Positions 1-5,572 of a DNA stretch of 5,819 nt are shown here, in pieces (within the stretch, counting starts at the first letter, position 1; each line of letters starts with the position of its first letter). The translations under genes were made by a program, and so were the position numbers. Location of the stretch: the NCBI GenBank assembly GCA_028690885.1, contig JAQVAJ010000114.1:1-5819 (forward strand), in the 5' to 3' direction. The notes under the pieces are model-generated. The model was not told the origin of the DNA and did no database searches. It saw only the letters and a program-made list of their open reading frames with translations. The stretch is from Clostridia bacterium (lineage in GTDB: Bacteria > Bacillota > Clostridia > DUPQ01).

Positions 1-776
1 TCAACAGATGGGCAGTGTCCGCTTCGCTTCTCTGTCCCGCTAAGTTTTATAACATATTCTCCGGCTCTTTTTACAACAAGCATCTGTATACCGCCTTGAG
101 CTATTATAATCCTTCCCTTTTTTACCAAGTCTCCGTTTTCAGCTTCTTTCACCTCGAAATCTGTCTGATTATTAAGTCTGTCTGCATACATTTTTGTAAA
201 TACAGGAGGCATATGCTGAACAATTACAATACCAGGCAAATTTACCGGCAGTCTCTTTATGACATCAAATAACGCTTCAGTTCCCCCTGTTGAAGCGCCC
301 ATTGCAATAATATACTTATCAACATCATGTATATCTGTAGAACCTTTTGAAAAGTTGCTTTTTTCATCCTTACGTACATTTATGTATTTTACCTGAGAAC
401 TTATTTTTATCTTGATTGCCAGTTCTTTAAAGAACACAGTTCCATCTTTATCTTTAATATCCGGTTTCTTCAAGAAATCTACTGCTCCGGCATCCAGTGC
501 ATCAAAAATATTTGTGCTTGCAGAACTTATAACTACAACTGGTATAGGATACTGAGGTATAAGTTTCTTAAGAAAATCAATCCCTGACATTCTAGGCATA
601 TTAACATCCAGTGTAATAACATCGGGCTTTAATTCAAGAATCAGATCTCTTGCTTCATAAGGATCCTTTGCAAATCCAACCACTTCAATCCCATTCTGCT
701 TTTTAAGGCCTTCAGATAAATATTCCCGAAAGAACATTGAGTCATCTACTATTAATACTTTTATATCATTAACCAT
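1..776 (-). CDS. cheB: CheB: chemotaxis response regulator protein-glutamate methylesterase/glutamine deamidase (3' end cut off)
   Basis: This frame stays open from an ATG at 776-774 to the window edge, giving 258 visible residues with no stop codon. The N-terminal receiver domain (about 1-125) has the acidic pair D11-D12, the phospho-acceptor D57 in TLDVNMPRMSG, S84/S85 after the fourth strand, and K104-P105. A polar linker (about 130-152) leads to the esterase domain with GASTGG (nucleophile S162) and VQHMP (H188), two of the three catalytic residues. The third, an Asp near the C-terminus, lies beyond the window; the expected full length is about 340-360 residues. By family knowledge CheB is cytoplasmic, removes methyl groups from receptor glutamates and deamidates glutamines when phosphorylated by CheA. 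The start lies 3 bp after the cheR stop and has a good Shine-Dalgarno inside the cheR 3' end, so the two adaptation enzymes are co-translated. Visible motifs are intact and I see no sign of degradation. Confidence 0.96.
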   Translation of the reverse strand, partial: MVNDIKVLIVDDSMFFREYLSEGLKKQNGIEVVGFAKDPYEARDLILELKPDVITLDVNMPRMSGIDFLKKLIPQYPIPVVVISSASTNIFDALDAGAVDFLKKPDIKDKDGTVFFKELAIKIKISSQVKYINVRKDEKSNFSKGSTDIHDVDKYIIAMGASTGGTEALFDVIKRLPVNLPGIVIVQHMPPVFTKMYADRLNNQTDFEVKEAENGDLVKKGRIIIAQGGIQMLVVKRAGEYVIKLSGTEKRSGHCPSV

Positions 777-779
777 AAA

Positions 780-1595
780 TTACACCTTCCTGTATATCGA
801 AGGCATTACGTATGTAAAGCCTGTACTTGATCTGGTTATTGATTCAGCTTGCCCAATAAACAGATAACCTCCATCCTCGATACTGTTGAAGAATTTTTTC
901 AACAAAGCATCTTTCGTCTCTTTATCAAAATATATCATTACATTCCTGCAGAATATGACATCAAACTTCTTTTTAAATGGGAATATTTCTGTCATGAGAT
1001 TGAATTTTTTAAAAACAATCTTTTGCCTAATGCTTTGGACTACTTTGAATTGCCCGTTTCCATAAGGCTGGAAATATTTAGTCTGGAAGCTTTTAGGCAT
1101 TTTCAAAACTGATGATTGCTCATAAATCCCGTCCTCTGCTTTGTTAAGCATAATTGTGGATATATCAGTTGCTAACATTGTTTTTTCCCATGGTTCCGTT
1201 GAACCGCTGAAAAAATCATCAATAATCATTGCTAGTGTATAAGCTTCTTCTCCTGAAGAGCATCCGGCACTCCATAACCTCAGATCGTAATTGTTTTTAC
1301 TGTTCTTCAGATATGGAAGCACCGTTTGTCTAAAAAAATCAAAATGTGAAGACTCTCTCATAAAAAAGGTATGATTGGTTGTAAGCTTGTTAACCATATT
1401 AACCATTTCATCAGTTCCCTTTTCACTGAAAACATAATCAAGATAATCAGAAAATTCAGAATAACCTTTGCCAGTTATTATATTACCTAAGCGACCTTCA
1501 ATTAAATTACGTTTCTGTGACAAATTGATGCCGTAATTTTTCTTAACAAAAGTCACCAGTCTTCTAAATTCATTATCACTAATTTTTATCATCAC
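780..1595 (-). CDS. cheR: CheR: chemotaxis protein-glutamate O-methyltransferase
   Basis: CheR transfers methyl groups from S-adenosylmethionine to receptor glutamates during adaptation, acting in the cytoplasm on the receptor helical bundle. At 271 residues it is close to the usual family length. An all-helical N-terminal domain (about 1-75) precedes LTTNHTFFMRE (71-81, with R80). The SAM-binding loop is LWSAGCSSGEEAYT (107-120). D143 in ATDIS is the likely ribose-binding acid. FDVIFCRNVMIYFD (211-224) and GQAES (248-252) complete the methyltransferase core. The subdomain between about 171 and 200, which in enteric CheR grips the receptor tail pentapeptide, looks shorter here. The longest frame starts with GTG at 1595; an ATG follows at once (1592-1590) and may be the real start. 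Neither has a well-spaced Shine-Dalgarno (an AGAGGG lies about 20 nt upstream). Because the start lies inside the end of cheW, initiation probably depends on coupling. The stop is TAA, 3 bp before cheB. Confidence 0.96.
   Translation of the reverse strand: MMIKISDNEFRRLVTFVKKNYGINLSQKRNLIEGRLGNIITGKGYSEFSDYLDYVFSEKGTDEMVNMVNKLTTNHTFFMRESSHFDFFRQTVLPYLKNSKNNYDLRLWSAGCSSGEEAYTLAMIIDDFFSGSTEPWEKTMLATDISTIMLNKAEDGIYEQSSVLKMPKSFQTKYFQPYGNGQFKVVQSIRQKIVFKKFNLMTEIFPFKKKFDVIFCRNVMIYFDKETKDALLKKFFNSIEDGGYLFIGQAESITRSSTGFTYVMPSIYRKV
785..791 (-). promoter_or_regulatory. Ribosome binding site of cheB, inside the end of cheR
   Basis: On the minus strand AGGAAGG sits 8 nt before the cheB ATG. It is formed by the last sense codons of cheR (Arg-Lys-Val, AGG AAG GTG, then TAA). 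The ribosome finishing cheR therefore covers the cheB initiation site, which implies translational coupling. It also fixes the cheB start at 776. Confidence 0.75.
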
Positions 1596-2103
1596 TTTTA
1601 TTTGTCAGAAGACCCTCTATCATTTCCAATTCATTTTTCCCCAATATCCTGCTACAGTCGAGTAATAGCTTAATTCCATTTGCTGCCTTGCCAATATTCT
1701 TGACATAATTATTTCTAAGTTCAGACCCATACGAAGGCAGAGGTATAACCTGATCTTCCTTCAAAGTAACGACTTCTGAAACATTATCCACTATAAACCC
1801 GACATCAGTGCCACCATATGCAAGAACTATAATACATGTTCTTTCATCGTAAGCTTTTTCTGTTCTGTTGAATTTTAACCTAAGATCAATTACAGGAATG
1901 ATTTTACCTCTTAAATTGATAATACCTTTTATGTAATTAGCTGATTCAGGTATCAAAGTTATAGGCTGAATACCAACTATTTCAGTAACATGAGATATAT
2001 CAAATCCATATTCTTCATTATTCAGTCTGAATGTTAAATACATATCTTTACTTGTATTTTCATTTAGCATGTCTTCAGACTCTGTTTCATATATTTTAGC
2101 CAC
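1579..2103 (-). CDS. cheW: CheW: chemotaxis receptor-kinase coupling protein (complete copy)
   Basis: CheW is the cytoplasmic adaptor that joins receptor tips to the histidine kinase CheA. The 174-residue product is one CheW domain (about 21-160). MYLTFRLNNEEYGFDISHVTEIV (21-43) opens the fold, NLRGKIIPVIDLR (63-75) carries the conserved Arg65 region, and GFIVDNVSEVV (102-112) and NGIKLLLDC (142-150) close it. An acidic, serine-rich leader of about 20 residues and a charged tail of about 14 residues flank the domain. No receiver domain is present, so it is not CheV. The start is a GTG at 2103-2101, chosen because an AAGGAG site stands 7 nt upstream; the first internal ATG (residue 12) has no comparable site. 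It begins 15 bp after the upstream receptor stop and its last 17 bp overlap the cheR frame. It is clearly paralogous to the partial cheW at the high end of the window but diverged in sequence. Confidence 0.95.
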   Translation of the reverse strand: MAKIYETESEDMLNENTSKDMYLTFRLNNEEYGFDISHVTEIVGIQPITLIPESANYIKGIINLRGKIIPVIDLRLKFNRTEKAYDERTCIIVLAYGGTDVGFIVDNVSEVVTLKEDQVIPLPSYGSELRNNYVKNIGKAANGIKLLLDCSRILGKNELEMIEGLLTNKSDDKN

Positions 2104-2110
2104 TGTATTT

Positions 2111-2116
2111 CTCCTT
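2111..2116 (-). promoter_or_regulatory. Ribosome binding site that sets the GTG start of cheW
   Basis: AAGGAG on the minus strand lies 7 nt before the GTG at 2103 and just after the TAA of the receptor gene at 2121-2119. It supports the GTG rather than the later ATG as start, and it makes re-initiation after the receptor gene likely. Confidence 0.8.
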
Positions 2117-2118
2117 TT

Positions 2119-3675
2119 TTAAATTTTAAACCTGTTAACCATCTCTTTTAACATCACTACCTGAGAGTTCAATTCTTCACTTGCAGCAGCGCTTTCTTCA
2201 GCTGTTGCAGAATTACTCTGTACAACTGCAGATATTTGATTGACTGCAGTATTTAACTGTTCAACCTGTGTTGCCTGTACTTGTGATGATTCTGAGATAT
2301 TCTTTACAATATCTGCTGTTTTTGAAATGTTGACAACTATCTTTTCCAGAACCTCAGCTGTGCCTTTAGCCGTTGTAGTTCCAACATTGACTTTTTGGAT
2401 TGATTCTTCAATCAATGTTGTTGTTTCTTTTGCAGCATTTGCGCTTCTTGCTGCAAGCTTTCTTACTTCTTCAGCCACAACTGCAAAACCTTTTCCATAC
2501 TGGCCCGCATGAGCGGCTTCTACAGCTGCATTAAGAGCCAGAAGATTTGTCTGGAAAGCAATATCATCAATAACTTTTATAATCTTTGAAATATTCTGAG
2601 ATGACAAGTTAATATCTTTCATGGATTCAAGCATCTTATCCATTTCTTCATTGCTTGTTATGACATCATCTCCCATCAGTACAGATATCTCATTTGCTTT
2701 CTGAGCATTTTTAGCATTGTCATTTATCATAAGACGCATTTTTCCTACAGTTTCTGCTATCTGTTCCGTAGCGCTTGCCTGTTCTGTAGAACCTTGTGAC
2801 AGTTCCTGAGCACCATCTGAAACCTGTGTAGATCCTGCAGCTACCTGCTCAGATGAGTTATTTATCTCCGCCAATGTTTCCCTTAAATTTAACGCAGTTT
2901 TGTTAAACGCTCTTTGAAGATCACCTAACTCGTCTTTTGAATTTGTATCCTCATTTACTGTAAGATCACCTTCTGCCAGCCTGTCTGCCATTTTTTTAAG
3001 GGTCATTACTGGTTTTTTTATAGTCTTTGAAACACTCTGAGCAATAACTGTCAATATTGCACATATTACAACACCGAAAATAATGAATAGCACTGTGTTT
3101 CTAGTCATATTGCTGCTTTCAATTTCAGCCTGAACTTTTGAATAGTCATCAAGTAACTGACTTGCAAAATCAATTTTTTCTCTTGCCTGGTCAAAATAAC
3201 CAAGTGCTGTAAGATAATTTCCTTTATTTGTTTCTGGGTTATATGTCTCAACCCATTTGTCAAAGTCAGTATTAAACTCTGCAACAAGTGTTTTTAAGTT
3301 TTTTCCTGATCCCTCATGGCTGAAGTCTTCATACAATGCAGAAACGCTAATTAAATTATTACTGACTGATGCTATTCTGTCTTGCGCTTGTATGTAGTTT
3401 TCCTTATAATCTGCTACCAATTCATTTTTCTTAGTTTCAGATAGTGTATCACCCTCAATATACAGTTCCTGTTCTGCAAGCAGAGCCTGGTACAAGTCTC
3501 TGTCTGCGTTAAGTAACAATTCTGTGTTTACATATAACTGATCATATATATTTTCGTATGTCCTGTTATATACATTTAAATTATTGAATACTGAAAATAC
3601 TATTACGGCGAACAAGACCAGCATAGAAGGCAATACCATCATTACGAGCTTTCCTGTTATCTTTAATTTCTTCAT
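2119..3675 (-). CDS. Methyl-accepting chemotaxis protein (518 residues, no C-terminal tail)
   Basis: This is a transmembrane chemoreceptor that controls CheA through CheW. Membrane segment 1 is at about 11-32 and segment 2 at about 193-214. Between them is a predicted extracellular, helix-rich sensor of about 160 residues containing LLLNADRDLYQALLAEQELY (53-72), a pattern typical of helical-bundle ligand domains; the ligand cannot be read from sequence. A HAMP domain (about 215-268, P222, DELGDLQRAF) joins to the coiled-coil signalling domain. Likely methylation sites are Glu/Gln pairs at 298-299 and 304-305 on the N-helix and 493-494 and 500-501 on the C-helix. The hairpin tip is around 364-411 (IDDIAFQTNLLALNAAVEAA, then HAGQYGKGF). 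Spacing from HAMP proline to the tip Asn (222 to 382) equals that I recall for E. coli Tsr, suggesting the 36-heptad class. The protein stops at MVNRFKI with no tail for CheR/CheB tethering. An oddity is His389 where Arg is usual. The ATG has an AGGAGG 6 nt upstream. Confidence 0.96.
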   Translation of the reverse strand: MKKLKITGKLVMMVLPSMLVLFAVIVFSVFNNLNVYNRTYENIYDQLYVNTELLLNADRDLYQALLAEQELYIEGDTLSETKKNELVADYKENYIQAQDRIASVSNNLISVSALYEDFSHEGSGKNLKTLVAEFNTDFDKWVETYNPETNKGNYLTALGYFDQAREKIDFASQLLDDYSKVQAEIESSNMTRNTVLFIIFGVVICAILTVIAQSVSKTIKKPVMTLKKMADRLAEGDLTVNEDTNSKDELGDLQRAFNKTALNLRETLAEINNSSEQVAAGSTQVSDGAQELSQGSTEQASATEQIAETVGKMRLMINDNAKNAQKANEISVLMGDDVITSNEEMDKMLESMKDINLSSQNISKIIKVIDDIAFQTNLLALNAAVEAAHAGQYGKGFAVVAEEVRKLAARSANAAKETTTLIEESIQKVNVGTTTAKGTAEVLEKIVVNISKTADIVKNISESSQVQATQVEQLNTAVNQISAVVQSNSATAEESAAASEELNSQVVMLKEMVNRFKI

Positions 3676-3681
3676 TTTAAT

Positions 3682-3687
3682 CCTCCT
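3682..3687 (-). promoter_or_regulatory. Ribosome binding site of the 518-residue receptor gene
   Basis: AGGAGG lies 6 nt before the ATG at 3675. The 18 nt from the Shine-Dalgarno through the second codon (AGGAGGATTAAAATGAAG, 3687-3670) are identical to those of the other receptor gene (5508-5491). The strong site would allow independent initiation despite the 111-bp gap. Confidence 0.9.
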
Positions 3688-3711
3688 AATCGTGCAATAA
3701 CTTTTTACAAT

Positions 3712-3726
3712 CTCTTGTTATAAGAG
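3712..3726. repeat. Small inverted repeat in the gap between the receptor genes
   Basis: CTCTT and AAGAG form 5-bp arms around a 5-nt loop (GTTAT). No T-run follows on the minus strand, so it is not an intrinsic terminator. It could be a weak mRNA hairpin or coincidence in AT-rich DNA. Confidence 0.3.
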
Positions 3727-3738
3727 TACTGGACTTGC

Positions 3739-3790
3739 CTAAAGAAGGGGCATAGCCCCTTTTTAGGAAGGGGCATAGCCCCTTTTTTAG
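3739..3790. repeat. Tandem palindromic element between the two receptor genes
   Basis: Two near-identical direct repeats stand head to tail: 3744-3766 (23 bp) and 3767-3790 (24 bp, one extra T). Each contains AAGGGG-CATAG-CCCCTT, a perfect 6-bp stem with a 5-nt loop. The whole element is also an imperfect palindrome. Its outer 12-bp arms, CTAAAGAAGGGG (3739-3750) and CCCCTTTTTTAG (3779-3790), pair with one G-T wobble, and an inner CCCCTT/AAGGGG stem (3756-3761/3768-3773) closes it. It can thus fold as two small hairpins or one long one. The stop codon of the upstream receptor gene (TAA at 3789-3787) lies inside it. On the coding strand no good U-tract follows either hairpin, so a strong terminator is unlikely there. 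Read on the plus strand, each hairpin is followed by T5-T6 and looks terminator-like. It may be a dispersed small palindromic repeat or an mRNA-stabilising/processing element; the sequence alone does not decide. Confidence 0.85.
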
Positions 3791-5496
3791 TATTTTCCAA
3801 AGCCGTCATCATCCAGCTTAATTTGTTTTGGAACTGATTTTGAAACTTCCTTTTTTACAGTTGTTTCTTTTCTGTGCTCTTTCTTGCTATCATCAGTTGC
3901 AAGTTTAAATCTGTTTACCATTTCTTTAAGTAATTCTGCTTGAGATGAAAGCTCTTCACTTGCTGCAGCACTTTCTTCTGCTGTTGCTGAGTTATTCTGA
4001 ACAACTTTGGATATCTGATTCAATCCTTCATTAAGCTGTTCTATTGCTGCAGCCTGCTCGTTTGATGCGCTTGATATCTGCGAAACTATAGTTGTTGCTG
4101 TTTCAACACCTTTTACGATATCTGCTAAAGCTTTTGCAGTTTCCTGTGCAATTTTAGTTCCAACATTAACTTTGTCCATGGAACCTTCTATAAGTGTCGT
4201 TGTCTCTTTTGCTGCATTTGCACTTCTTGCTGCAAGATTTCTGACTTCTTCAGCAACAACAGCGAATCCTTTGCCATGCTGACCTGCTCTTGCGGCTTCT
4301 ACTGCGGCATTGAGAGCAAGCAGGTTTGTCTGGAAGGCAATATCATCTATTACTTTTATAATCTTGGAAATGTTTTGCGATGAATCATTAATTTCTTTCA
4401 TTGCATCAAGCATGTTTATCATTTCCTTGTCGCCCTTTGATGCATTATCCTTGACTTCAAGAGTAACCCTGTTGGCTTCATTTGCATTATTAGCATTATC
4501 TTTTGTCTGTTCAGCAACCTGTGTAACTGACGCTGTAATTTCTTCAATTGAGCTTGCCTGCTCTGTTGAACCTTGAGAAAGCTGCTGCGCACCATCTGAA
4601 ACCTGAGAAGAACCAGTTGATACCTGCTCTGCAGCATCGTTTATATCCTTCATAGTAGTATTTAATGATTCCAATATCTGACCGAATGCTCTTTGAAGAT
4701 CCCCCAACTCGTCTTTAGTCTTAACTTCAATCTTATCATCCAGTTTTCCTTGAGCGATATTATTTGCATATCCCACAATTTCATCAATTGGTTTACTAAT
4801 CATTCTACTTATTAATACTCCAAGAGCTATTGAGACTATAATTGCTACACCTATGATTACTATAAGGAACATTGCTGCCTGATTCGCTGATAATTCAGCA
4901 TTATCGTAAGTATCATCTTTTAACTTTACATTGAATGCAATAATCTCAGCAATTAAGTCGTCAAATTTTAGGAAGTTCTCTCTTACTAATAAAGACTGCT
5001 GATATGTCTGCTCGTCAAGATTCATAACTGCTATATCATTGTAATCAGCACCACCCTGAATCATTTCATCTTTCTTTTTTGCCATCACATCTAGTTTGTC
5101 TGATTCATTTATAAAATCTGTCAAATACTCATTTGCACTTGCATAAAGAGCTTTCATCTCTTCGCTTTGCTTAAAACCCATTACTATACCCCATTCGGTT
5201 GTTAGGCTTGCTCTTGCCTCATCAATATATACGTACTGCGCATCTCTCAATGATTGAGCTTTCATCTTGTCCATCATAAGACCTCTTTGTCCTAGCATCA
5301 CTTCTGTTGCTTCTTCTCTTGAAAGCATCAGGCTTTCAACTCTTGGAAAATTATCTTTAGCAATTTGTGTTTGGCTAGCTCTAACTTCCTCAATACCCGT
5401 ATAGCCAATAATTCCTACTATTCCTGCGATTATCGCAACAAGTACGAACGCTATAACCAGCTTCTTCCCCATCTTCATGTTTAAATACCACTTCAT
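3787..5496 (-). CDS. Methyl-accepting chemotaxis protein (569 residues, basic tail ending FGKY)
   Basis: This second transmembrane chemoreceptor has membrane segment 1 at about 11-32. A predicted four-helix-bundle type (4HB_MCP-like) extracellular sensor spans about 33-207 and includes SREEATEVMLGQRGLMM (59-75). Membrane segment 2 is at about 208-230 and HAMP at about 231-283 (P236, DELGDLQRAF). Likely methylation pairs are 312-313, 318-319, 507-508 and 514-515. The tip (around 378-425: IKVIDDIAFQTNLLALNAAV, then EAARAGQHGKGF) keeps the usual Arg403. HAMP-to-tip spacing (P236 to N396) equals that of the neighbouring receptor, so the two cytoplasmic parts are the same length and could in principle share mixed trimers. 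Their sensor domains differ clearly, implying different ligands. Unlike its neighbour it has a 37-residue Lys-rich tail (533-569) ending LDDDGFGKY, where F566 and Y569 recall the aromatic-x-x-aromatic pattern of CheR/CheB-binding receptor tails. The ATG has AGGAGG 6 nt upstream. The gene begins 76 bp after the partial cheW. Confidence 0.96.
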   Translation of the reverse strand: MKWYLNMKMGKKLVIAFVLVAIIAGIVGIIGYTGIEEVRASQTQIAKDNFPRVESLMLSREEATEVMLGQRGLMMDKMKAQSLRDAQYVYIDEARASLTTEWGIVMGFKQSEEMKALYASANEYLTDFINESDKLDVMAKKKDEMIQGGADYNDIAVMNLDEQTYQQSLLVRENFLKFDDLIAEIIAFNVKLKDDTYDNAELSANQAAMFLIVIIGVAIIVSIALGVLISRMISKPIDEIVGYANNIAQGKLDDKIEVKTKDELGDLQRAFGQILESLNTTMKDINDAAEQVSTGSSQVSDGAQQLSQGSTEQASSIEEITASVTQVAEQTKDNANNANEANRVTLEVKDNASKGDKEMINMLDAMKEINDSSQNISKIIKVIDDIAFQTNLLALNAAVEAARAGQHGKGFAVVAEEVRNLAARSANAAKETTTLIEGSMDKVNVGTKIAQETAKALADIVKGVETATTIVSQISSASNEQAAAIEQLNEGLNQISKVVQNNSATAEESAAASEELSSQAELLKEMVNRFKLATDDSKKEHRKETTVKKEVSKSVPKQIKLDDDGFGKY

Positions 5497-5502
5497 TTTA
5501 AT

Positions 5503-5508
5503 CCTCCT
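5503..5508 (-). promoter_or_regulatory. Ribosome binding site of the 569-residue receptor gene
   Basis: AGGAGG lies 6 nt before the ATG at 5496. It decides the start over in-frame Met codons at residues 7 and 9, which have no such site and would trim the basic residues before the first membrane segment. Confidence 0.9.
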
Positions 5509-5515
5509 GTTTTAT

Positions 5516-5545
5516 TTTATATGTATTTTCCATTTATTTTTGTAA
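5516..5545 (-). promoter_or_regulatory. Possible weak housekeeping-type promoter before the 569-residue receptor gene
   Basis: On the minus strand TTACAA (5545-5540) and TATAAA (5521-5516) are separated by 18 bp, an acceptable -35/-10 arrangement. The region is very AT-rich, so chance matches are expected, and the leader before the Shine-Dalgarno would be only a few bases. No flagellar sigma (SigD/sigma-28) CCGATA-type -10 element is seen in the 76-bp gap. The receptor may simply be read through from the upstream cheW. Confidence 0.25.
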
Positions 5546-5572
5546 CTGTTAATTACATTTACACTTTATTAG

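Noticed and set aside
15..272. Plus-strand open frame of 85 codons at the low end
   Set aside because: It is antisense to the cheB esterase domain, whose minus-strand reading shows GASTGG and QHMP motifs. The plus-strand product has no recognisable features and no ribosome site.
849..1112. Plus-strand open frame opposite cheR
   Set aside because: It is the antisense shadow of conserved methyltransferase sequence, without a ribosome site or family resemblance.
2240..2512. Plus-strand open frame rich in Ala/Thr/Ser/Val opposite the receptor signalling domain (a similar one lies at 4310-4576)
   Set aside because: Both are composition artefacts of antisense reading of the coiled-coil signalling domain, and the same shadow appears in both receptors.
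3105..3287. Minus-strand 60-codon frame inside the receptor gene (also 4419-4637)
   Set aside because: Both overlap well-supported receptor coding sequence in another frame and look like shifted reading of it. The receptor frames themselves show no frameshift.
3682..3748. Switch in which a CCUUCU of the palindromic element masks the AGGAGG of the next receptor gene
   Set aside because: The pairing is only six bases including one G-U, far weaker than the GGGG/CCCC stems that compete for the same bases.
3739..3790. Intrinsic terminator ending the upstream receptor transcript
   Set aside because: On the minus strand the hairpins are followed by TTCCT or TTCTTT rather than a U-tract, and the downstream genes are part of the same functional cluster. 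Partial attenuation remains possible.
3739..3790. CRISPR-like array or insertion-sequence end
   Set aside because: There are only two adjacent repeats with no spacer, no transposase fragment and no target-site duplication evident.
5497..5572. Flagellar sigma factor (SigD) promoter before the 569-residue receptor
   Set aside because: TAAA-like strings occur in this AT-rich gap, but no CCGATA-type -10 follows at the needed spacing.
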